A stretch of 12,695 bases of DNA, taken from an uncultured Oscillospiraceae bacterium. GTDB lineage: Bacteria; Bacillota; Clostridia; Oscillospirales; Oscillospiraceae. Made by a program: the position numbers and the translations under genes. Below, one piece after another: positions 6,276-12,695 of the stretch; position 1 is the stretch's first letter, and every line of letters starts with the position of its first letter. The stretch lies in assembly GCA_900754515.1 (NCBI GenBank), contig CAAEDD010000129.1:1-12695 (forward strand), read 5' to 3'. Below the pieces are notes generated by a model. The model was not told the DNA's origin. It did not search any database and saw only the letters and a program-made list of their open reading frames with translations.

Positions 6276-7712
6276 ATGACAGTGCTGTATATTCTTCTGG
6301 CCGTACTGGCAGTACTGGTGCTGGTCATAGTGGCCCGTACATTGGCTTTCAGGCCGAAAGAGCAGAAGGAAGAGAAGCCGGAGAGCATAGATTACGACTC
6401 CAAGGCCGCTGTGGATGCCCTGGGCAGGCTGGTCCGCTGCAAGACGGTGAGTTTTTACGATGAGTCCCAGGAGGACAACGGGGAGTTTGAAAAGCTCATC
6501 GGACTGCTGCCGGAGCTGTATCCAAATGTGACGAAGAACTGCCCCATGATAAAGCTGCCCGGCCGCGGTCTGCTCTACCGCTGGCAAGGTACTGAAACGG
6601 GTCCGGCCTCAGTGCTGATGGCCCATTATGACGTGGTGCCGGTGGATGAGGATAACTGGGAGAAGCCCGCTTTTGAGGCCGTGATCGAAGACGGCGTCAT
6701 GTGGGGCCGGGGCACTCTGGATACCAAGGTGACCTTCAACGGCATACTTTCCGCCGCCGAGAACCTGATAAAGCAGGGCTTTAAGCCGGAGCACGATATC
6801 TACTTCGCTTTTTCCGGCGGGGAAGAGGTCAACGGCCCTGGGGCAGAGAACATAGTGGAGTATTTCAGGGAGAACAATATTGAACTGTCCATGGTGCTGG
6901 ATGAGGGCGGAGGCGTTGTCCGGGACGTGTTCCCCGGAGTCAAGGAGCCCTGCGCCCTTATAGGAATTGCGGAAAAGGGACTTATGAATCTGGAGCTCTC
7001 CGTTTCCGGCGGTGGCGGCCACGCCTCCGCTCCGGCGCCTCATACCCCTGTGGGTAAGCTGTCCATGGCTTGCGCAAAGGTGGAGGCCAGACCATTCAAG
7101 GCCCATTTCAGCAAACCGGTGCTGGAGATGTTCGATGTTCTGGGGCGCCGCTCCAGTTTCCTTTACCGGATGATCTTTGCCAACCTCTGGTGCTTTGGCT
7201 GGGTGCTGGACATGATATGCAAAAAGAGCGGCGGAGAGCTGAACGCTCTGCTGCGCACCACCGTGGCCTTTACCCAGATGAGCGGCAGCCAGGCACCTAA
7301 CGTCATTCCGCCTAAAGCCAGTATGGTGGCCAATCTCCGCCTCAACCCGGAGGACAGCGTGGCCGGGGCCATAGAATATATCAGGAATGTGGTGGGAGAT
7401 GAGGATATAAAGCTCAGCAACCTGGACAGTATGGAGCCCAGTCCCATTTCCCGTACCGACTGCAAGAGCTGGGAAAAGGTCTGCTCCGCCGTCTCCGGCA
7501 CCTGGCCCGGCTCACTGGTGGCCCCCTATCTCATGGTACAGTGTTCCGACAGCCGCCATTACGGTTCTGTCTCCGATAAAGTCTATCGCTTCTCGGCAAT
7601 GGCCCTTACCACCGAGGAGCGGCGCACCATCCATGGCAATAACGAACGTATAACCCTGGAGGCCATAGGAAAGGCTGTGGAGTTTTTCATGCGTGTGATG
7701 AAGCAGTGCTGA
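6276..7712 (+). CDS. M20 family metallopeptidase, membrane-anchored (PM20D1/CPS1-like)
   Basis: The 478-residue protein is a zinc-dependent M20 exo-hydrolase. Visible metal and catalytic residues are H117 and D119 in HYDVVPVD, D149 in GRGTLDTK, the pair E183-E184 in SGGEE, D209 in LDEGGG and H453 in IHGNNERI. The phrasing around the first sites is close to the CPS1/PM20D1 branch, whose members cleave C-terminal residues from dipeptides or amides of N-acyl amino acids. Residues 3-20 form a membrane anchor followed by several Arg/Lys, which by the positive-inside rule puts the enzyme domain in the cytoplasm. The ribosome binding site (AAAGGAGG) almost copies the one before the upstream gene. 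As last gene of the DUF5058 operon it would hydrolyse an imported peptide or acyl-amino acid; the substrate is unknown. Confidence 0.9.
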   Translation: MTVLYILLAVLAVLVLVIVARTLAFRPKEQKEEKPESIDYDSKAAVDALGRLVRCKTVSFYDESQEDNGEFEKLIGLLPELYPNVTKNCPMIKLPGRGLLYRWQGTETGPASVLMAHYDVVPVDEDNWEKPAFEAVIEDGVMWGRGTLDTKVTFNGILSAAENLIKQGFKPEHDIYFAFSGGEEVNGPGAENIVEYFRENNIELSMVLDEGGGVVRDVFPGVKEPCALIGIAEKGLMNLELSVSGGGGHASAPAPHTPVGKLSMACAKVEARPFKAHFSKPVLEMFDVLGRRSSFLYRMIFANLWCFGWVLDMICKKSGGELNALLRTTVAFTQMSGSQAPNVIPPKASMVANLRLNPEDSVAGAIEYIRNVVGDEDIKLSNLDSMEPSPISRTDCKSWEKVCSAVSGTWPGSLVAPYLMVQCSDSRHYGSVSDKVYRFSAMALTTEERRTIHGNNERITLEAIGKAVEFFMRVMKQC

Positions 7713-7744
7713 GAGCACGGGGCAAGCAGGAATAAAATGTATTT

Positions 7745-7800
7745 TAAAGCATAAGCTGACAGCAGAGGTATGCTCTCAGCTTATGCTTTATTTTATGTTT
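7745..7800 (+). terminator. Strong terminator of the DUF5058-M20 operon
   Basis: A perfect 15-bp stem (7745-7759 with 7776-7790, core GCATAAGCTGA) with a 16-nt loop is followed by TTTTATGTTTTT. It lies 32 nt past the M20 stop and separates that operon from tspO. Confidence 0.85.
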
Positions 7801-7844
7801 TTGCATGGAGCCGGGAGTTCAAATAACAGGAACAGGTGATGTAA

Positions 7845-8321
7845 ATGAAGCATGAAATAAAATGGAAGCTGCTTATCCCGGCTGTGCTCCTTCCCTTGGC
7901 CGTTGGTGGATTGGCAGCCCTTCTTACAGGCAGCGCAATGGATAATTATTCTCAGGTAACGAGACCGCCCCTGTCTCCGCCGGGATGGTTATTCCCCCTT
8001 GCCTGGTCGCTGCTGTATATCCTCATGGGCATATCCTCCTATATAGTGGCGACGTCCTCCGTTTCCGGGGAGCGGCGGGAACGGGCGCTGTGCGTTTACG
8101 CCTTGCAGCTGGCGGTAAATTTTGCCTGGCCCATAATATTCTTTAAACTCTCGGCCTACGGTGCCGCCTTTTCCTGGCTTCTGCTGCTGGTGGTGCTGGT
8201 GCTCATAACCATATTGCTTTTCTGGCATATCAGCAAAACAGCGGGAAAGCTGCTGCTGCCATACCTGCTGTGGCTGCTTTTTGCCCTGTACCTGAATCTG
8301 GGCGTGTGGCTGCTGAATTAA
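7845..8321 (+). CDS. tspO: TspO/MBR family protein (tryptophan-rich sensory protein)
   Basis: The 158-residue, five-helix membrane protein has the family signatures: RPPLSPPGWLFPLAWSLLYI (about residues 40-59), the segment QLAVNFAWPIIFF (about 86-98) and the C-terminal PYLLWLLFALYLNLGVWLLN. TspO proteins bind porphyrins and related hydrophobic ligands and affect tetrapyrrole and stress responses in bacteria; a precise role in anaerobes is not established. Length is normal. The ATG at 7845 follows AGGTGAT with an 8-nt gap; a nearer ATG at 7839 is followed at once by a stop. The gene sits alone between a strong terminator and the dehydratase promoter, and its own promoter is not obvious in the 44-nt gap after the terminator. 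Confidence 0.93.
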   Translation: MKHEIKWKLLIPAVLLPLAVGGLAALLTGSAMDNYSQVTRPPLSPPGWLFPLAWSLLYILMGISSYIVATSSVSGERRERALCVYALQLAVNFAWPIIFFKLSAYGAAFSWLLLLVVLVLITILLFWHISKTAGKLLLPYLLWLLFALYLNLGVWLLN

Positions 8322-8574
8322 ACCAAACCGAAGCTATGAACGGAAAACAGAAGAACAGCAAACCGGCAGCCTGCGGGGAAACCGGGCACGGCGGCTCCAT
8401 GCCCCATGCCCGTAAATACCCTCCTCTGAGCTGCTTTTTGCATATTATGACAATTGCTCTGTATATTGTTTTTACCAAATGCACCTCTCTGTCTAAACAC
8501 GGAAACAAAAAAGCTTGAAATTTCTGATATTTTGCACCAAAACCATTAAATAATCCTTTTTATATATGTTTAAC
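8322..8574. other. Intergenic stretch without a supported gene
   Basis: The first part is GC-richer and holds weak, imperfect inverted repeats (around 8380-8410) but no hairpin plus T-run that would clearly end tspO. The second part (about 8510-8600) is strongly AT-rich and leads into the dehydratase promoter, as an UP-element-like region might. Short open frames here have no good ribosome binding site. Confidence 0.5.
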
Positions 8575-8603
8575 TTGCATATTATTTGGGACTGTGCTAA
8601 AAT
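8575..8603 (+). promoter_or_regulatory. Sigma-A promoter of the dehydratase operon
   Basis: TTGCAT (8575-8580) and TAAAAT (8598-8603) are exactly 17 nt apart, and the -10 box is preceded by TGC, making it an extended -10. The upstream 50 nt are very AT-rich. The start would be near 8610, with a leader of about 45 nt. Confidence 0.75.
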
Positions 8604-8654
8604 GATAACGATAGTTAAAGCTTATACATTTTGTACCTGACAGGGGGGACGCAC

Positions 8655-9419
8655 ATGGAAAAAAAGGCCAAGATAATCACGGTCGCAGGCAAAGGCGGCG
8701 TGGGCAAAACATCGATTTCGGCATCTATGGTGAGGCTGCTGGTTGAGAGGTTCCCGGACAAAAAAATTCTCGCAATAGATGCTGACCCGGCTGTCGGCCT
8801 TTCCGTAGCTCTTGGCGTGGACGTAAAGCTGACGCTGGATGATATAAGGATGAGCATCGTGGACAGTGTGGAGAACGGCGATGCCAGAGAGGCTCTGGAA
8901 CTTTTAAGCGAGGCCAGATTCAAAATATTTGATGCCCTTGTTGAGATGCCGGGATTTGCCTTTTTGGCCATAGGCCGTCCTGAAAGTTCCGGCTGCTACT
9001 GCAAGGTAAACTCATACCTTAAGGAAGTTATAGGACTTCTCGCCAACAGCTTTGACTATGTGGTCATTGACGGCGAGGCAGGTATTGAACAAATTCAGCG
9101 CCGGGTGATGGAAAAGGTTACCCACCTGCTCTTGGTCACGGACCAGAGCAAGAAGGGCGGCCAGGTAATCACTACAATCAAGAGCGTGGCGGACGAGCTT
9201 ATCGCCTACGATAGGATCGGCGTCATCATAAACAGGGTCACCAATCCCGAACTTGCCGACATGATGCAGATACCGGGTGTGGAGATCCTCTCCCTTATCC
9301 CTGCCGACAGCACCTTTGCCGCAAACGATATAAAGGGCAAGAGCGTTATGGAACTGCCGGCGGATTCAGTTATGCTCAAGGGGGTGCGGGAGGCACTCCA
9401 AAAAATAGAAATTCTATAA
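8655..9419 (+). CDS. CooC-like P-loop ATPase (MinD/SIMIBI class) with CxC metal-binding motif
   Basis: The 254-residue protein opens with a deviant Walker A, GKGGVGKT (residues 12-19), with the signature lysine K13, then IDADPAVGLSVALGV in the switch region. C114-Y115-C116 lies in GCYCKVNSYL, and D139 starts the Walker B-like DGEAGIEQI. CooC, the nickel-inserting ATPase of carbon monoxide dehydrogenase, has the same order of motifs, with its paired cysteines at nearly the same position (112 and 114 in the Carboxydothermus protein, from memory). Such ATPases dimerise on ATP and hold a metal between two CxC motifs. Here no CO dehydrogenase is present; the next genes are dehydratase subunits, so it may serve their metal clusters. 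The ATG at 8655 follows AGGGGGG with 6-nt spacing; an upstream in-frame ATG at 8631 lacks one. Confidence 0.85.
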   Translation: MEKKAKIITVAGKGGVGKTSISASMVRLLVERFPDKKILAIDADPAVGLSVALGVDVKLTLDDIRMSIVDSVENGDAREALELLSEARFKIFDALVEMPGFAFLAIGRPESSGCYCKVNSYLKEVIGLLANSFDYVVIDGEAGIEQIQRRVMEKVTHLLLVTDQSKKGGQVITTIKSVADELIAYDRIGVIINRVTNPELADMMQIPGVEILSLIPADSTFAANDIKGKSVMELPADSVMLKGVREALQKIEIL

Positions 9420-9435
9420 AGAAGAGGTGTAACAT

Positions 9436-10632
9436 TTGAAAGATCTTAAGCATCTTATCTACTTTGAGAGTCTGCTTGAGAATGCTGACAACGAACTGGT
9501 AAGACAGGCTCAGGCTGACGGCCAGCTGGCACTGGGCTATACCTGTTACCACGTTCCCGAAGCACTGCTCAACGTAGGCAACTGCTTCTCTGTCCGTCTG
9601 AGAGCACCCAATACCGGCTCCATAGATATTGCCACCTACTACATGTCCAACTACACCTGCGAATATGCCAGGGCCCTTGTGGAGAGAGGTATCGAGGGAG
9701 GCTACAAATTCCTGGATGCTGTTATAGGTGTGGACGCCTGCTCAATGATGAACAGGGCCATGGAGCATTTTGAGATCCTGAAAGTCAATGAGAAGCCCAA
9801 CTTCTTCGTCACCCACTGCGACATCCCCTACAAAATAACCGACTACACTCTGGAGTCCTATGTAAAGCAGATGCGTCTGCGGGTACTGGACAGGCTCACT
9901 GAGACCTTTGGAGTGGACACCTCCGACGCCGCAATCCGCGAGGCAGTCAAGGAGCATAACGAAGTTTGCTCCATAATTTCCGAGATCGGCGAGATGCGCA
10001 AGGCGGACAATCCCGTGATAACCGGATACGAATTCCACGTCATAAATCTGGTTTCTTACACTTGCCCCAAGAAGCTCATCCTGCCCTATCTGCGGGAAAC
10101 TCTGGAGGAGCTGAAAAAGCGCAAACCAGACAAGGTCAGCCCCTACCGCGCCCGCGTGGCCATCGTGGGTTCCGAGATCGACGACCCCAACCTCACCAAG
10201 CTCATTGAGGGCTGCGGTGCTCTGGTGGTCTCCGACCGCTTCTGCTTTGGTTCCACTCCCGGCCGCGAGGTCATAGAACTGAAGGACGACGAGGACGCCC
10301 TGAGCCAGATTTGTCTCCATGTTATGGAGCACTCCGAGTGTGCCCGCTACATATCCGATGAAAAAGTGCTCCAGCGCCGGGTCACTTCCGACCGGCTGGC
10401 TAAGGAATACAAGGCCGAGGGTATCATCTACGAACAGATGAAATACTGCGACTACTGGGGCTTCGAACGCGCCCTGGTCAGCCACGTGATGCACGACGAG
10501 TACGGCTGGCCTGTACTGAGTATAGACAGGCTGTACAATAACGGCAACTCCGGTCAGCTGCGCACCCGTGTCCAGGCCTTTGTTGAATCCCTTGAGATCA
10601 AACGCATTCACAAAGAGGAGGGCAAAAAATAA
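9436..10632 (+). CDS. 2-hydroxyacyl-CoA dehydratase-type subunit, small (HgdB/HGD-D family)
   Basis: The 398-residue protein has the length and landmarks of the smaller subunit of 2-hydroxyacyl-CoA dehydratases and benzoyl-CoA reductases. It shows GYTCYHVPEALLNVG near the start (C37), NYTCEYARALVERG (C75), VIGVDACSMMNRAMEHF (C102), and YCDYWGFERAL (C338), followed by the usual end LRTRVQAFVESLE. These cysteines are the candidate iron-sulfur ligands. Enzymes of this group use a one-electron, ketyl-radical route to remove water from a 2-hydroxyacyl-CoA, or reduce related substrates. The start is a TTG at 9436 with AGAGGTG upstream. It lies 16 nt after the CooC-like gene and overlaps the large subunit by 1 nt. 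C-ending codons (TAC, AAC, CGC) are frequent, suggesting strong expression. The substrate cannot be told. Confidence 0.88.
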   Translation: MKDLKHLIYFESLLENADNELVRQAQADGQLALGYTCYHVPEALLNVGNCFSVRLRAPNTGSIDIATYYMSNYTCEYARALVERGIEGGYKFLDAVIGVDACSMMNRAMEHFEILKVNEKPNFFVTHCDIPYKITDYTLESYVKQMRLRVLDRLTETFGVDTSDAAIREAVKEHNEVCSIISEIGEMRKADNPVITGYEFHVINLVSYTCPKKLILPYLRETLEELKKRKPDKVSPYRARVAIVGSEIDDPNLTKLIEGCGALVVSDRFCFGSTPGREVIELKDDEDALSQICLHVMEHSECARYISDEKVLQRRVTSDRLAKEYKAEGIIYEQMKYCDYWGFERALVSHVMHDEYGWPVLSIDRLYNNGNSGQLRTRVQAFVESLEIKRIHKEEGKK

Positions 10633-12425
10633 TGGCAAAGAAGGAAAAGATAAAATACCCAAATCCGGAATTCTGGAAATGTAAGGATGAGATCCAGTGG
10701 GGTGCCCAGTGGGAAAACCTGAAGGAATTCGGCGGCATCGCATGGGATCTGCTTAAGAAGACCGACTGGAAGCAGTTCGGCGCTGAGAGGATAGAAGACA
10801 TAAAGTCCGACGGCCAGAGGATTAAGGAAGAGTTTACCGACTTCATGGCTCTGGACAAGGCCGGTAAGATAGACCGCATAATAAACGGTGAAAAGAGCCT
10901 GGGCCGCCTGTACCGCAAGGGGGCAATGGCCACCGTCCGCCGTGAGTGGAAAGGTATCAAGGACACCGCCTACGACTTCTACAGATGGGCATACATGTGG
11001 GGCATGCTGCTGATGACCTTCTCAAGAGATCTGATTCCTGCCCTGAACGCAACTCTGTATTACCGCTGGATGGTTTCCTACTTCTGCTGCCACGGATTCC
11101 TGGATAAAAATACTCTGGGCCTGCGCGGTTCCAACCTGCGCATGAGCCATATGCTTCTTTTCGATGTGTTCCGCTACGTGGCCGAGAACCTGGTGCTCCT
11201 GGCCAAGTGCGACAGAAAGAACGGCAACAGCGAGGCCCTCAACCAGAAGCTGGTGCTGTTTGACGAGATGACCATGGGTCAGATCATGGCCGGTTTCCCC
11301 GACCTGCTGGGTATACCCTACCAGCTGCTGCCGGTGTTCCTGGTCTCCGAGCTGGACCAGCTCACCTGTGTGCCTTACATAGACGCTGTGGAGTCCTACG
11401 GCCTGCCCGCAGATACCTGCCCCGTGCCCTCCTCAGAGTGCGGCTCCATTGTTGTGGATGCTCTGCCCCACTGCGGCAGCTGCTTCATTTCTTCCTCCAT
11501 GCCTTGTGACGGCTCCACCATGGCTTCCTCCTATATGAGCCGCCGCTTCCCCAATCTGCCCACCTTCCACCTGTGCTTCCCTGTTCGCTACCTGGATGAG
11601 GAGACCGTACAGATGGGCGCCGAGGATATCCGTCACTGCATCAAGTTTATAGAGGACATTACAGGAGCCAAGTGGAACTGGGAGGCCTACTTCACCGCTA
11701 TGAAGCGCTTCAATCAGGAGACCGACTATGAGCTTCAGAAGTGGGAAGTCAACAAGAGTGCCTATCCCCAGCTGCTGGGTCCCTGCTACGAGCTGTTCCG
11801 CAAATGGAACTACGAAATGGACGGCGGTATAGATCCCAGAGTCATAGGCACCGCCGAGAAGGTCAACAAGCTCCTCATGAAGGCCTACGAGAACCGGGAG
11901 GAGCCTTACCCCGGAAAGATGAAGTACAGGGCTATCGTCTGGTCCTGCCCGGCCCACTATTATGCCAACTTCTCCAACTGGGCTGCCAACTGCTGGGGCA
12001 TCAACGTCCTGGTAGAGATGGAGTCTCTCAACTTTACAAAACACCTTGAGACCGAGGACAAGGAAGAGGCTCTCAGGGATCTGGCCCGCCTCTATGAGCG
12101 TATGGTCATGCGCCGCCACACCAACGGCGGTTACCAGAACGTTGTGGATGAGCTGTGGCGCCAGTGCGAAGACTGGAACACCAAGCTCATAATCATGTAC
12201 CAGAACGTGGCCTGCAAGAACATGGCTACCGTCCAGGGCATACTGGACGAGCAGGGCCGTCAGCGTGGTTACGACCTGATCTGGGTGGAGCACGACCTTA
12301 TGGACCCCCGTACCGTTTCCCGCCGCACTATGCGCGACAAGGTAAGCGAGTACATGCGTACCGTCATGAAGGCAGAGCCTGTTGACCCGTCCCTGCTGGA
12401 GTTTGAGGACGAGGTCTGCATGTAA
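10632..12425 (+). CDS. 2-hydroxyacyl-CoA dehydratase-type subunit, unusually long (597 aa)
   Basis: The core resembles the alpha-type subunit: MPCDGSTMASSYMSRRF (C292), then LPTFHLCFPVRYLDEETV and a tail with CPAHYYANFSNW. Cysteines cluster at 246, 263, 270, 281, 284 and 292, more than the three expected for one [4Fe-4S] cluster. The first 120-150 residues are an extra, charged, Trp-rich and probably helical region (KDEIQWGAQWENLKEFGG, later YRWAYMWGMLLMTF) that I do not recognise; usual subunits have roughly 400-480 residues. The ATG at 10632 overlaps the preceding TAA by one base and has GAGGAGGG upstream, so the subunits are made together. Codon use is again rich in C-ending codons. It should pair with the 398-residue protein; whether it dehydrates a CoA ester or does another low-potential reduction is open. 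Confidence 0.82.
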   Translation: MAKKEKIKYPNPEFWKCKDEIQWGAQWENLKEFGGIAWDLLKKTDWKQFGAERIEDIKSDGQRIKEEFTDFMALDKAGKIDRIINGEKSLGRLYRKGAMATVRREWKGIKDTAYDFYRWAYMWGMLLMTFSRDLIPALNATLYYRWMVSYFCCHGFLDKNTLGLRGSNLRMSHMLLFDVFRYVAENLVLLAKCDRKNGNSEALNQKLVLFDEMTMGQIMAGFPDLLGIPYQLLPVFLVSELDQLTCVPYIDAVESYGLPADTCPVPSSECGSIVVDALPHCGSCFISSSMPCDGSTMASSYMSRRFPNLPTFHLCFPVRYLDEETVQMGAEDIRHCIKFIEDITGAKWNWEAYFTAMKRFNQETDYELQKWEVNKSAYPQLLGPCYELFRKWNYEMDGGIDPRVIGTAEKVNKLLMKAYENREEPYPGKMKYRAIVWSCPAHYYANFSNWAANCWGINVLVEMESLNFTKHLETEDKEEALRDLARLYERMVMRRHTNGGYQNVVDELWRQCEDWNTKLIIMYQNVACKNMATVQGILDEQGRQRGYDLIWVEHDLMDPRTVSRRTMRDKVSEYMRTVMKAEPVDPSLLEFEDEVCM

Positions 12426-12442
12426 AGTTTAGTGGAACATTA

Positions 12443-12484
12443 GGCCCGCCGCCCCGTCCGGCGGCCGGGCCGGTATAAAACCGG
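12443..12484 (+). other. Two hairpins in the gap before the activase gene
   Basis: A very GC-rich stem (12443-12453 with 12460-12471, one bulged base, 6-nt loop) is followed directly by CCGG-TATAAAA-CCGG (12470-12484), which shares two bases with it. There is no T-run right after, so full termination is unlikely. RNA processing, 3'-end protection of the dehydratase message or partial read-through into the activase are likelier. Confidence 0.6.
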
Positions 12485-12523
12485 ATTCACGCCTTTTAAA
12501 AAATAATTATGGAGGAAAGATAT

Positions 12524-12695
12524 ATGAAATATTTCGGCGGCTGCGACGTAGGGTCAACATATACAAAGGCAGTAATACTGGACGAGAACGGTAAGATGGT
12601 GGCAGACACCACAATAAGGAGCAAGATAAATTCCGAGCAGAGCGCAATAGCTGCAATGGAAGAAGTGTGCAAGCAGGCAGGTCTGAAGGACAGCA
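12524..12695 (+). CDS. 2-hydroxyacyl-CoA dehydratase activase (BadF/BadG/BcrA/HgdC ATPase family), 5' part
   Basis: The first 57 residues are present and the gene runs off the right edge. The phosphate-binding motif of the ASKHA ATPase fold is plain near the start: GCDVGSTYTKAVILDENGKM (residues 6-25). In this family a homodimer carries one [4Fe-4S] cluster and couples ATP hydrolysis to passing a single electron into the dehydratase. The cluster cysteines are beyond the window. The ATG at 12524 has a strong site (GGAGGAAAG, about 6-nt spacing). A 98-nt gap with two hairpins separates it from the large subunit, so its level may be set lower than that of the enzyme, as activases act catalytically. 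ATA and AGG codons return here, unlike in the two subunit genes. Confidence 0.9.
   Translation, partial: MKYFGGCDVGSTYTKAVILDENGKMVADTTIRSKINSEQSAIAAMEEVCKQAGLKDS

Noticed and set aside
5511..6587. 358-residue minus-strand open frame over the second membrane protein and the M20 start
   Set aside because: Its composition (many His, Gly, Gln) is that of a shadow frame, and the plus strand carries well-supported genes with good ribosome binding sites.
8338..8518. 60-residue frame between tspO and the dehydratase promoter
   Set aside because: There is no good ribosome binding site, the sequence is of low protein-like quality, and a similar-sized frame exists on the opposite strand.
8655..9419. 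Reading the CooC-like ATPase as a nitrogenase iron protein (NifH) or a ParA/MinD partition protein
   Set aside because: It has the CxC motif at 114-116 followed by DGEAGIE as in CooC, lacks the NifH cluster cysteine context, and no ParB or MinE gene is nearby.

Overview
The window looks like the chromosome of an anaerobic, amino-acid-fermenting member of the Bacillota (Clostridia). The signs are strong AGGAGG-type ribosome binding sites, several likely TTG starts, a Tn916-type sigma/HTH gene pair, a collagen-like protein with a sporulation-type promoter, and a 2-hydroxyacyl-CoA dehydratase operon. Isoleucine is often coded by ATA although the DNA is fairly GC-rich by eye. The exact genus cannot be read from the sequence.

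Layout. (1) 1-1135: the tail of a membrane protein, probably an MBOAT acyltransferase, then azlC-azlD, a two-part exporter of branched-chain amino acids, translationally coupled on +. (2) 1381-2557, minus strand: a small foreign island with a sigma-70-like factor, an HTH-type protein of conjugative elements and an unrecognised gene scrap, with no integrase or transfer genes. (3) 2754-3779: a collagen-like, probably spore-surface protein behind a sigma-E-like promoter, ending in a good terminator. (4) 3793-4677, minus: an EamA/DMT permease converging on that terminator. (5) 4778-7800: an operon of a DUF5058 membrane protein, a second unnamed membrane protein and an M20 metallopeptidase, which reads as an uncharacterised uptake-plus-hydrolysis system. 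(6) 7845-8321: a TspO/MBR protein. (7) 8575 to the right edge: a four-gene operon with a clear sigma-A promoter. It encodes a CooC-like P-loop ATPase with a CxC metal-binding motif, a small and an unusually long 2-hydroxyacyl-CoA dehydratase-type subunit, and the start of the dehydratase activase.

The last operon is the most interesting part. Dehydratases of this family need an ATP-driven activase that injects one electron into the iron-sulfur enzyme. Here the set also has a dedicated CooC-type ATPase, a kind known for inserting nickel into carbon monoxide dehydrogenase, and a 597-residue subunit with a long extra N-terminal region. No CoA-transferase, dehydrogenase or electron-transfer flavoprotein gene lies in the window, so the substrate cannot be inferred. 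Amino acid export (AzlCD), the DUF5058/M20 system and the dehydratase together fit a peptide- or amino-acid-degrading lifestyle, but that link is inference.
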